Shown here in pieces: positions 1 through 7,657 of a DNA stretch of 8,228 bases. Origin of the DNA: Desulfocurvus sp. (GTDB lineage: Bacteria > Desulfobacterota > Desulfovibrionia > Desulfovibrionales > Desulfovibrionaceae); contig NZ_JALNWM010000157.1 in NCBI RefSeq assembly GCF_023230885.1, positions 1-8,228 of the forward strand. Direction: 5' to 3'. The notes beneath the pieces were generated by a model. It did not search any database and was not told where the DNA came from. It saw only the letters and a list, made by a program, of their open reading frames with translations. Both the position numbers and the translations under genes were made by a program. Within the stretch, counting starts at the first letter, position 1; each line of letters opens with the position of its first letter.

Positions 1-837
1 AGCAGGGGCGGCAGGGGCGGCAGGAACAGGCTCGCGCCCCAGAGCGACGTCTTGGATGTCATGCAGTAGCCGAAGGTGAACAGGCAGTAGATTCCGAAAT
101 GCAGGGTCGAGGGCAGCGTCCTGGCCAGCCGGAACAGGGCCAGGTGATACATGGCGGCGATGAGCAGGCATCCGGCGAAGAGGAACGACATGGCCCGCTG
201 CCTGTCGCGGGCGGCCTCCAGGGGCCCTGGCGGCGCGAGCTGGATGCCGTCGGGCACCCCCCCCGGCGCGGAAATGGTGGTTGGACACCTGGAGCACGAG
301 CTCCATCTCGTCGCCCCGGGGTTCCACCTCGGCCAGGACCAGCGACCGGCCCGGGCGCTCGGTGGCCGCGTCGGCGCCCAGGGTGCCGCTGTGGGCCACC
401 AGCACGCCGTCGGCCCACAGCCGGTAGGCCACGGGAATGTCGTACAGGCGCAGGGTCAGCCGCCGGGCGTCCGGCCAGAGTCGGACCCGCAGGCGCAAGG
501 TCGCCTGCCCGGTGCCCCCCAGCTTTTCCCCGTCCACGACCAGGCCCTTCCAGGTTCCGGGCATGGTGAAATAGCCCGTGGGCTCCGGGGCGGCGCCGGG
601 GGCGAGGTCGCGCGGCTCCAGCAGGCGGTTCCAGTGGAATTCCCATTGGCCGTCGAGGTGGGCCGGGCCGCTCGCGGCGGGATCGTGGGCCCGCAGGTCC
701 ATGAGGCCGCGCTGCGCGCGCGGGCCGGGCTGGGCCTCGCGCGCGCAGCCCGCCAGGGCCAGCAGCGCGGCCAGGGCCAGGGCCGCCGCCACCGCGCGCA
801 GGGGTATTGTGGATTCTTGTCTGGCGGGCTGGGGCAT
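1..837 (-). CDS. 7TM-DISM family membrane sensor, N-terminal part; cut by window edge and apparently frameshifted
   Basis: This is the front part of a 7TM-DISM receptor: an extracytoplasmic beta-sandwich sensing domain, then a seven-helix membrane module, with an output domain (often GGDEF or histidine kinase) that would lie off the left edge. From ATG at 837 the protein has a hydrophobic signal ending in LALAGC, a lipobox with Cys31. A DISM-type domain follows with family-like motifs (WEFHWNRLLEP, GYFTMPGTW, YRLWADGVLV, VSNHHFRAGG) up to about residue 192. Next comes a run of eight C on the plus strand (257-264). Downstream of it the family-like sequence (FLFAGCLLIAAMYHLALF, FGIYCLFTFGYCM) lies in a different frame, so one base appears gained; with seven C the two parts join. 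An in-frame ATG at 891 would add 18 residues but overlaps the likely -10 box, so 837 is preferred although its ribosome site is weak. The family call is firm. Whether the gene is broken, phase-variable or misread is open. Confidence 0.72.
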   Translation of the reverse strand, partial: MPQPARQESTIPLRAVAAALALAALLALAGCAREAQPGPRAQRGLMDLRAHDPAASGPAHLDGQWEFHWNRLLEPRDLAPGAAPEPTGYFTMPGTWKGLVVDGEKLGGTGQATLRLRVRLWPDARRLTLRLYDIPVAYRLWADGVLVAHSGTLGADAATERPGRSLVLAEVEPRGDEMELVLQVSNHHFRAGGGARRHPARAARAPGGRPRQAAGHVVPLRRMPAHRRHVSPGPVPAGQDAALDPAFRNLLPVHLRLLHDIQDVALGREPVPAAPAAPA

Positions 838-890
838 TTTCGGTGTTCCGATCCGGAAAGGGGCGCGGCTCCTTTGGCGTCTGTCGCGCA

Positions 891-919
891 TTTATATCGG
901 GACTCTGTTGCACGCGCAA
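891..919 (-). promoter_or_regulatory. Predicted sigma-70-type promoter for the 7TM-DISM gene
   Basis: On the minus strand, TTGCGC (919-914) and TATAAA (896-891) are separated by 17 bases. The -10 box matches the consensus at five of six positions, while the -35 box is weak (three of six). Transcription would start near 884, giving a leader of about 47 bases before ATG 837. It is one of the few AT-rich spots in this region. The prediction is from sequence only. Confidence 0.4.
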
Positions 920-922
920 CAG
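905..922. repeat. Perfect inverted repeat, possible operator
   Basis: CTGTTGC and GCAACAG, 7-base arms with a 4-base centre (ACGC), lie over the -35 box and spacer of the predicted minus-strand promoter, between two divergent genes. The position would suit a repressor or activator site. No regulator can be named from the sequence. Confidence 0.35.
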
Positions 923-1018
923 CGGGGCGCGCGAAAAGTGTCCGTGTAGGTGGTTTCCCGGACAGACAGGACCAGCCCGGCGGGATAGAAGCGCACGGAA
1001 GTGCAACCACACAATGCT

Positions 1019-1023
1019 AGGAG
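1019..1023 (+). promoter_or_regulatory. Ribosome binding site deciding the autotransporter start
   Basis: AGGAG sits 7 bases before ATG 1031. This selects 1031 over the in-frame GTG at 1001, which would add ten uncharacteristic residues ahead of a normal signal peptide. Confidence 0.75.
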
Positions 1024-1030
1024 TGAGTTC

Positions 1031-3112
1031 ATGGTTTCCGTGCCGCTGTCCTTCTTCCGGAACGTTCGTCTCCCGGCCTTCGTCCTCCTGTTGCTGGCCG
1101 GTCTGTTTTGCGGCCCGGCCGCGCCCGCGGCCTGGGGCGGCTCACTGACCGGCCTGGGCATGCTGGGCAGCGACGGGCCCTTCTTCTTGCAATCCGCCGC
1201 CGCCAGGGTTTCCCCCGACGGCTCGGCGGTGGTGGGCGTGTCCTCTTCCGCGTCCGGGCCGCAGGCGTTCCTTTGGACGCAGGCGGGGGGGATGGTCGGG
1301 CTGGGCGACCTGCCCGGGGGCGGATTCTACTCCCAGGCCGCCGACCTTTCCGCCGACGGCTCGGTGGTGGTGGGGATGAGCGTTGCCGCGGCCGGGTTGG
1401 AGGCCTTCCGCTGGACGCAGGCGGGTGGCATGGTCGGCCTGGGCTCCCTGCCCGGCGGGGCCGCCACCTCCTACGCCTCCGCCATCACCCCCGACGGCTC
1501 GGTCATCGTCGGCGGGGCCGGGTCAGCCAACGGCGACGAGGCCTTCCGCTGGACGCAGGCGGGGGGCATGGTCGGGCTGGGCGACCTGCCCGGCGGCATG
1601 TTCTCCTCTTCCGCCTCCGCCATCACCCCCGACGGCTCGGTCATCGTCGGCAGGGCCGGGTCCGCCAACGGCGACGAGGCCTTCCGCTGGACCCAGGCGG
1701 GGGGCATGGTCGGCCTGGGCGACCTGCCCGGCGGCATATTCGGCTCTGCCGCCACCGAAGTTTCCGCCGACGGCTCGGTGGTGGTGGGCATGAGCGAATC
1801 GGCCAATGGCGAGGAGGCCTTCCGCTGGACCCAGGCGGGAGGCATGGTCGGACTGGGCGATCTGCCCGGCGGGCTGTTCAGCTCCCACGCCTTCGGCATC
1901 ACCGCCGACGGTTCCGTCATCGTCGGCAGGGGTGCGTCCGCCAGCGGCGAGGAGGCCTTCCGCTGGACCCAGGGGGGCGGCATGGTCGCGGTCAAGGACT
2001 GGCTGGAGGATTCCGGCGTGGACACCACCGGCTGGAGGCTCAAGACGGCCAGCGCCGTCAGCGACGACGGCGAGACCATCGTGGGCATCGGCGAGCGCTC
2101 CGGAAACGAGGAGGCCTTCATCGCCCGCCCGGGCGGGCTGGTGACCCCCGGGGCCTTGAACCAGTCCCTGGGCGACATGACCGGGGTGGGCCCGGCGGTG
2201 TCGGGGCTCGGCATGGCGTCTATGGGCGTTCTGGGCGGGGCGGCCTCCCCGGGCGGGGGCGGCGTCGCGGGCCTGGCCAGCGGCGAGGGCTACGCGGGGC
2301 GCCTGGACTTCTGGGTTTCGGGGGCCATGTCTGCCAACAGCGAGCTGGACGGCGACGACTTCGGCCTGCGCGGCGGCCTGGGCCTGACCTGGGAGCTGGG
2401 CAACGACTGGCGCGTGGGCGGCGGCGTGTTCGCCAACTCGCGCGACCTGGAGACCGCCCACGGCGGCTCCCAGGAAATCGGCACCCTGGGCCCCGGGGCC
2501 TTCGTGGGCTGGGCCCCGGCGGGCACCGGGCTGGACTTCAGCCTGAGCGCCCTGTGGCAGGGCGCGGACCTGCGCCTGGAGCGCGGCTACATGAACGGCG
2601 CGGGCAGCGTGAGCTCCACGGGCACGACCGAGGCCGAGCTGTTCGGCGTCATGGCTCGGGCCCAGTGGACCCGCAGCCTGACCGGGAGCCTGGCCCTGAT
2701 GCCCTTCGCGGAGTACGCCTGGCAGACCGTGCACCTGCGCGGCTACACCGAGGGTGACGGGCCTTTCCCGGCCCGGTACGACTCGCGCGACGAGGATTCC
2801 AACACCGTGCGCCTGGGCCTGCAACTGGGCTGGACCCTGAGCGAGCGGGTCACGGCCTGGACCTGGGGCGCCCTGAACCACCGCTTCGAGGGCTCCTCCG
2901 GGGCCATGAGCGGCACGATGCTCGGCCTGGGGCGTTTCGATTTCGAAGGCTCCCGGACCGACCAGGACTGGGCCGACGTGGGCCTGGGCGCGAGCTGGCG
3001 GCTCACCGAGCGCCTGAGCGTGTCCTCGCGCCTGGGCGTGGTCCTGGGCTGCGATGACGACTCCCTGCCCGACATGACCGCCACCGTGGGCCTGACCTGG
3101 CGCATCTGGTAG
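1031..3112 (+). CDS. Autotransporter with HAF-type repeats in the passenger and a C-terminal beta-barrel
   Basis: This is a 693-residue protein of the type V secretion (autotransporter) class. It would cross the inner membrane by Sec, insert its C-terminal barrel in the outer membrane and display its repeat passenger outside. Residues 1-34 form a signal peptide (basic RNVR, a leucine-rich core, then APAA before W35). Residues 52-327 are six consecutive 46-residue units with the pattern DGSVVVG...G.EAFRWTQAGGMVGLGDLPGG, matching what is known as the extracellular HAF repeat. A worn seventh unit (DDGETIVG...EEAF) follows at about 335-370, then a Gly-rich linker. Residues from about 420 to 693 alternate polar and aromatic strands and end in GLTWRIW, the terminal aromatic residue expected for barrel assembly. 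No protease or catalytic motif is visible. The ligand is unknown; adhesion or a surface-structural role is a guess. It stands alone, between a divergent promoter region and its own terminator. Confidence 0.88.
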   Translation: MVSVPLSFFRNVRLPAFVLLLLAGLFCGPAAPAAWGGSLTGLGMLGSDGPFFLQSAAARVSPDGSAVVGVSSSASGPQAFLWTQAGGMVGLGDLPGGGFYSQAADLSADGSVVVGMSVAAAGLEAFRWTQAGGMVGLGSLPGGAATSYASAITPDGSVIVGGAGSANGDEAFRWTQAGGMVGLGDLPGGMFSSSASAITPDGSVIVGRAGSANGDEAFRWTQAGGMVGLGDLPGGIFGSAATEVSADGSVVVGMSESANGEEAFRWTQAGGMVGLGDLPGGLFSSHAFGITADGSVIVGRGASASGEEAFRWTQGGGMVAVKDWLEDSGVDTTGWRLKTASAVSDDGETIVGIGERSGNEEAFIARPGGLVTPGALNQSLGDMTGVGPAVSGLGMASMGVLGGAASPGGGGVAGLASGEGYAGRLDFWVSGAMSANSELDGDDFGLRGGLGLTWELGNDWRVGGGVFANSRDLETAHGGSQEIGTLGPGAFVGWAPAGTGLDFSLSALWQGADLRLERGYMNGAGSVSSTGTTEAELFGVMARAQWTRSLTGSLALMPFAEYAWQTVHLRGYTEGDGPFPARYDSRDEDSNTVRLGLQLGWTLSERVTAWTWGALNHRFEGSSGAMSGTMLGLGRFDFEGSRTDQDWADVGLGASWRLTERLSVSSRLGVVLGCDDDSLPDMTATVGLTWRIW
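1184..2011 (+). repeat. Six in-frame 138-bp tandem repeats coding for HAF units
   Basis: The units start at 1184, 1322, 1460, 1598, 1736 and 1874. The anchor GCCTTCCGCTGG (or its variant in unit 1) recurs at 1265, 1403, 1541, 1679, 1817 and 1955, exactly 138 bases apart with no indels. Units 3 and 4 are the closest pair: over their last 40 residues I find one amino-acid difference. Unit 1 is more divergent (QAFLW for EAFRW), and unit 6 changes after GGGMV into the following region. This pattern indicates past duplication and possible copy-number change by recombination. Confidence 0.9.
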
Positions 3113-3133
3113 GCGCGCCCGCATGGCGGCGCG

Positions 3134-3175
3134 GAAACGGGCCGGGCCCCCCAGGGGGCCCGGCCCTGCCGTTTC
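3134..3175 (+). terminator. Rho-independent terminator after the autotransporter
   Basis: A long GC hairpin has arms GGGCCGGGCCCCC (3139-3151) and GGGGGCCCGGCCC (3154-3166). It is framed by GAAACGG and CCGTTTC and followed by TTTCGGGCCTTTT. It begins 21 bases after the autotransporter stop, so it closes that transcription unit and insulates the arg operon from it. Confidence 0.75.
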
Positions 3176-3184
3176 GGGCCTTTT

Positions 3185-3230
3185 GCCGGGGGGCGGGGCC
3201 GGCCGCCCCGGCCCGCATTCGCCCCCCGGC
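3185..3230. repeat. Large GC inverted repeat between terminator and arg promoter
   Basis: GCCGGGGGGC (3185-3194) and GCCCCCCGGC (3221-3230) are perfect 10-base complements. Between them, GGGGC (3195-3199) and GCCCC (3205-3209) form an inner stem. The structure could be a second terminator, a binding site or a chance product of the extreme GC content. Nothing distinguishes these possibilities here. Confidence 0.4.
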
Positions 3231-3242
3231 GCCGCGCGGCCC

Positions 3243-3277
3243 GGGGCAGGGGTTTACAAACGGCGGGGGCAGGGGTT
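3243..3277 (+). repeat. 12-bp direct repeat in the argF promoter region, possible operator
   Basis: GGGGCAGGGGTT occurs at 3243-3254 and again at 3266-3277, 23 bases apart, about two helical turns. The likeness extends four more bases as WACW (TACA, AACT). The copies run into the proposed -35 and -10 boxes, a suitable arrangement for a dimeric regulator. It does not look like the AT-rich ARG box of Escherichia coli ArgR, so the regulator is unknown. Confidence 0.4.
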
Positions 3278-3281
3278 AACT
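3253..3281 (+). promoter_or_regulatory. Predicted promoter of the argFGH operon
   Basis: TTTACA (3253-3258, five of six to the -35 consensus) and TTAACT (3276-3281, about three of six to the -10 consensus) are separated by 17 bases. This lies in the only AT-leaning patch upstream of argF. Transcription would start near 3288 and leave a leader of about 45 bases with no obvious attenuator. The -10 box is weak, so regulation by an activator would be plausible. Confidence 0.4.
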
Positions 3282-3333
3282 GATCGTTTCCTTCGCCGCC
3301 GCGGAGGGTACAGACCCGATACGAGGAACGAGC

Positions 3334-4257
3334 ATGGCCAAGCATTTCCTGAGCATTCCGGACCTGGACAAGGACACGGCCTGGGCGCTGGTGCGCCGGG
3401 CGGACGAGATGAAGCGCACGCGCCACCGGGGCGACGTTCTGCGCGGCGAGACGGTGATCCTGATCTTCGAGAAGGCGTCCACGCGCACGCGGGTCAGCTT
3501 CGAGGTCGGGGTGCGCCAGCTCGGCGGCAATTCGCTGCTGATGACGCCCGCCGAGTCGCAGCTTGGCCGCAGCGAGCCCCTGGCCGACACGGCGCGGGTG
3601 CTCTCGCGCTACGCCCGGGGGCTGGTGGTGCGCACCTTCGGCCAGCACAAGCTGGAGGAGCTGGCGCGCCACGCCGACATCCCGGTGATCAACGCCTTGT
3701 CGGACCTGTACCATCCCTGCCAGGTGATGAGCGACATGCTGACCATGTACGAGCGCACCCCGGACCTGAGCGCCCTGCGCGTCGCCTGGGTGGGCGACGG
3801 CAACAACATGGCCAACTCGTTCATCAACGCGGCGGCGCTGTTCGGCTTCGAGCTGCGCCTGGCCTGCCCCCAGGGCTACGACCCCGACCCCGCCGTGCTG
3901 GACGCGGCCCGCTCGCGCGGGGCGCGGCTGGTGCTTACGCGCGACCCGCGCGAAGCCTGCGCGGGCGCGCACTACATCAACACCGACGTGTGGGCGTCCA
4001 TGGGCCAGGAGCAGGAGCAGAAGCGCCGCGAGCTGGCCTTTGCGGACCATCAGGTCAACGCGGCCCTGCTGGCCGTGGCCGACCCGCAGGCCCGGGTCAT
4101 GCACTGCCTGCCCGCGCACCGGGGCGAGGAGGTCAGCGCCGAGGTGCTCGACGGCCCGCGCTCCATCATTTTCGATCAGGCCGAGAACCGCCTGCACATG
4201 CAAAAGGCGATCATGGAATGGCTTTTCACCGCCGAAGACGGCGAGACGAGGGCGTAG
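3334..4257 (+). CDS. argF: Ornithine carbamoyltransferase (anabolic)
   Basis: The enzyme joins carbamoyl phosphate and ornithine to make citrulline and phosphate in the cytoplasm; it normally works as a trimer. The 307-residue length is usual for the family. Residues 49-53 are STRTR, the carbamoyl-phosphate loop. HPCQ begins at His127, DGNNMANS is the ornithine-side motif of the central region, SMG begins at Ser222 (the mobile ornithine loop), and HCLPAHRG holds Cys258. The HCLP and SMG motifs separate it from aspartate carbamoyltransferase. ATG 3334 is supported by GAGGA six bases upstream and the normal MAKHFLSIPDLD start. It is the first gene of argFGH, one base before argG. Placement with argG and argH argues for the biosynthetic enzyme rather than the arginine-catabolic form (arcB). 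Confidence 0.96.
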   Translation: MAKHFLSIPDLDKDTAWALVRRADEMKRTRHRGDVLRGETVILIFEKASTRTRVSFEVGVRQLGGNSLLMTPAESQLGRSEPLADTARVLSRYARGLVVRTFGQHKLEELARHADIPVINALSDLYHPCQVMSDMLTMYERTPDLSALRVAWVGDGNNMANSFINAAALFGFELRLACPQGYDPDPAVLDAARSRGARLVLTRDPREACAGAHYINTDVWASMGQEQEQKRRELAFADHQVNAALLAVADPQARVMHCLPAHRGEEVSAEVLDGPRSIIFDQAENRLHMQKAIMEWLFTAEDGETRA

Positions 4258-4258
4258 C

Positions 4259-5458
<1,200 letters not shown>

Positions 5459-5460
5459 TC

Positions 5461-6858
5461 ATGGCCGACGGCAAGCTGTGGGGCGGGCGGTTCGCGGAAG
5501 GCACCGCCGCCAGCGTGGAGCGCTACACCGAGTCGCAGAGCTTCGACCGCGTGCTGGCCGAGGTGGACGTGCGCGGCTCGCAGGCCCACGCGCGGATGCT
5601 GGCGCGCCAGGGCGTGCTGACCGCCGACGAGGCCGAGGCCATCGCGGCCGGGCTGGAGCGCGTCCTGGACGAGATCCGCAGCGGGGCGTTCGTCTGGCGC
5701 CCCGAGCGCGAGGACGTACACATGAACGTCGAGGCGCGGCTGACGGAGCTCATCGGCCCGCTGGGCGGCAAGCTGCACACCGGGCGCAGCCGCAACGACC
5801 AGGTGGCCCTGGATTTCCGTCTGCACGTCAAGGCCCGCCTTGCGCACTGGCGCGAGCTGGCGGCGCGGCTGGTGGCCGTGCTGGCCGAGCGCGCCCAGGA
5901 GCACCGCCAGACGCTTCTGCCCGGCTGCACGCACTTCCAGCCCGCGCAGCCCGTGTCCCTGGCGCAGCATCTCCTGGCCTACGCCCAGATGTTCATGCGC
6001 GACCACGCCCGCGCCGGGGACTGCCTGGCCCGGGCCGACGTGTGCCCCCTGGGCGCGGCGGCCTTGGCGGGCACGACCTATCCCCTGGACCCCCGGGCCG
6101 TGGCCGACGAACTGGGCATGGCCGGGGTGTTCGCCAACAGCATGGACGCCGTGAGCGACCGCGATTTCGTCATCGAGGCCGTGTTCGCGGCGTCCCTGTG
6201 CATGGCGCATCTCTCGCGGCTGTGCGAGGAGCTGATCATCTGGGCCAACCCGCGTTTCGGGTTCGTGACCCTGCCCGACGCCTACAGCACGGGCTCGTCC
6301 ATCATGCCCCAGAAGAAGAACCCCGACGTGTGCGAGCTCATGCGCGGCAAGACCGGGCGGGTCTACGGCGCGCTGACGGCGCTGCTGACCCTGGTCAAGG
6401 GCCTGCCCCTGACCTACAACCGCGACATGCAGGAGGACAAGGAGCCGTTCTTCGACGCCGACCGCACGGTGAGCGCCTCCCTGGCCATCATGGCCGACAT
6501 GCTGGCGGCCATGCGCTTCAATCCCGGGCCCATGCGCGAGGCGCTGTCCCAGGGGTTCCTGAACGCCACGGAGCTGGCGGACTACCTGGTGGGCAAGGGC
6601 CTGCCCTTCCGCGAGGCGCACCACGTCACGGGCGCCTGCGTGGGCTATGCGGAGGCCAAGGGTATCCGCCTGGAGGACATGAGCCTCGCGGAGCTGCAAG
6701 GCTTCTCGCCGCTCATCGACGAGGGCGCCTTCGAGGCCCTGCGCTACGAGACGGCGGTGGCCCGGCGCCAGGCCAGCGGCGGCACCGGCCCCGAGGCCGT
6801 CGCCCGGCAGCTTGAGGACGTGCGCGCCTGGCTGGAACAAGAAGGGATAGCTTACTAG
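5461..6858 (+). CDS. argH: Argininosuccinate lyase
   Basis: This enzyme splits argininosuccinate into arginine and fumarate, the final step of the pathway; the family forms homotetramers. The 465-residue length is usual. Family landmarks are KLWGGRF at the N-terminus, HTGRSRNDQ from His106, GCTHFQPAQPVSLAQH with the probable catalytic His158, and GSSIMPQKKNP with Ser279/Ser280, the superfamily signature and catalytic serine loop. ATG 5461 is two bases after the argG stop, with AGG five bases upstream. The last seven or so codons (EQEGIAY, using GAA, CAA, ATA, GCT) are AT-rich, unlike the rest of the gene. They adjoin an AT-rich patch, so the original C-terminus may have been replaced. No terminator lies between this gene and the next. 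Confidence 0.96.
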   Translation: MADGKLWGGRFAEGTAASVERYTESQSFDRVLAEVDVRGSQAHARMLARQGVLTADEAEAIAAGLERVLDEIRSGAFVWRPEREDVHMNVEARLTELIGPLGGKLHTGRSRNDQVALDFRLHVKARLAHWRELAARLVAVLAERAQEHRQTLLPGCTHFQPAQPVSLAQHLLAYAQMFMRDHARAGDCLARADVCPLGAAALAGTTYPLDPRAVADELGMAGVFANSMDAVSDRDFVIEAVFAASLCMAHLSRLCEELIIWANPRFGFVTLPDAYSTGSSIMPQKKNPDVCELMRGKTGRVYGALTALLTLVKGLPLTYNRDMQEDKEPFFDADRTVSASLAIMADMLAAMRFNPGPMREALSQGFLNATELADYLVGKGLPFREAHHVTGACVGYAEAKGIRLEDMSLAELQGFSPLIDEGAFEALRYETAVARRQASGGTGPEAVARQLEDVRAWLEQEGIAY

Positions 6859-6885
6859 GCAGTTTTGTAATAGGAGTACTTAGAG

Positions 6886-6924
6886 ATGAATAAATTTGCT
6901 CTAGGTGGAGGCGCAAATGGTTAA
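6886..6924 (+). CDS. Possible 12-residue leader ORF overlapping the Doc-like start
   Basis: ATG 6886 to TAA 6922-6924 encodes MNKFALGGGANG, preceded by AGGAG (6872-6876) nine bases upstream. Its last codons overlap ATG 6917 of the next gene in another frame, so ribosomes ending here could restart on the toxin-like gene. It contains the GGAGG ribosome site of that gene. It may equally be chance, since an ORF this short carries no statistical weight. Confidence 0.2.
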   Translation: MNKFALGGGANG

Positions 6925-7657
6925 ATTTTCTGCTGAAGAGGTGGGGAGCATACACGAATTCCTCGTTGGCAAGTTTTTGGATTCAGGAGATCCGATATCC
7001 CCGCCAGGAATTAAAAATTCTGGGATGTTGGAATCGGCTACAGCAAGGCCATTTCAAAGTGCAGGGGGGCGTGAAATATACGAGACCTGTTTTGATAAAG
7101 CTGCAGCTCTTTTTCATTCTTTGATTAATAACCATCCGTTTCATAATGGGAATAAAAGAACAGCGCTGATTTCGTTGTGTGTATTTTTAGATAGATACGG
7201 ATATTGGCTTGATGACTGTTCTGATGATGACCTGTATGAGTTTACAAAAAGAGTTGCGGCCCACGAAATATCAGAGTCAAAGGATCGTGAGATTGAGGAT
7301 ATTTCAGCGTGGATAGCATTTAATTCGCGAAAAAGGACGAAGGGTGAAAAGCCACTAAAATATCATGAGCTTAAGGTTATCCTTCAAAGGTTTGGGTATG
7401 AGATTGACCCCCCCGATAAAGAGTTCTTGTATATCCACAAGGATGGGGAAGTCGTGCAACGGATCATTAAGCAGGGGATACAAGGATTTCGTCCTTACCA
7501 TACAGATTATATAGCGGGTCTGCGTAAAAGACTTGGGCTAACCCCTGAGTTTGGAATTGATAGTGAAGCGTTTTATGGACGTATAGCTCAGAATGATGAC
7601 TTTTCTGAAATTATAGAGTTGAGAAGCGATGTTATCCGGCGTTTGGCAAAGACCTGA
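6917..7657 (+). CDS. Doc-type Fic family protein (death-on-curing toxin-like) with C-terminal extension
   Basis: Fic-fold proteins transfer a nucleotide or phosphate group to proteins; phage P1 Doc phosphorylates EF-Tu and is held in check by Phd. This 246-residue protein resembles Doc in residues 1-135: an IHEFLVGKF helix, GMLESATARP, YETCFDKAAALFHSL, then the active-site loop HPFHNGNKRTAL with His73, Asn79, Lys80 and Arg81. Asn77 stands where P1 Doc has the metal-binding Asp70. Residues from about 145 to 246 form an extra domain (LKYHELKVILQRFGY, then strands, then GLRKRLGL). Its pattern recalls the HicA/YcfA fold but lacks an evident GSHH-type catalytic histidine; that likeness is inference. 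ATG 6917 has GGAGG five bases upstream. No Phd-like antitoxin is adjacent, base composition is foreign, and no strong promoter of its own was seen, so it may be read through from argFGH. The Doc-type call is firm; activity is unproven. Confidence 0.8.
   Translation: MVKFSAEEVGSIHEFLVGKFLDSGDPISPPGIKNSGMLESATARPFQSAGGREIYETCFDKAAALFHSLINNHPFHNGNKRTALISLCVFLDRYGYWLDDCSDDDLYEFTKRVAAHEISESKDREIEDISAWIAFNSRKRTKGEKPLKYHELKVILQRFGYEIDPPDKEFLYIHKDGEVVQRIIKQGIQGFRPYHTDYIAGLRKRLGLTPEFGIDSEAFYGRIAQNDDFSEIIELRSDVIRRLAKT

Noticed and set aside
939..964. TGTCCG...CGGACA inverted repeat upstream of the autotransporter
   Set aside because: The arms are only six bases with a 14-base gap, easily expected by chance at this composition.
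59..1012. A long minus-strand open frame ahead of and across the 7TM-DISM gene
   Set aside because: Its translation is Pro/Arg/Gly-rich with no family pattern. It is a high-GC shadow; the DISM motifs lie in the other two minus-strand frames.
1471..3124. Long open frames antisense to the autotransporter
   Set aside because: They mirror the 138-bp repeats and codon bias of the plus-strand gene and resemble no protein family.
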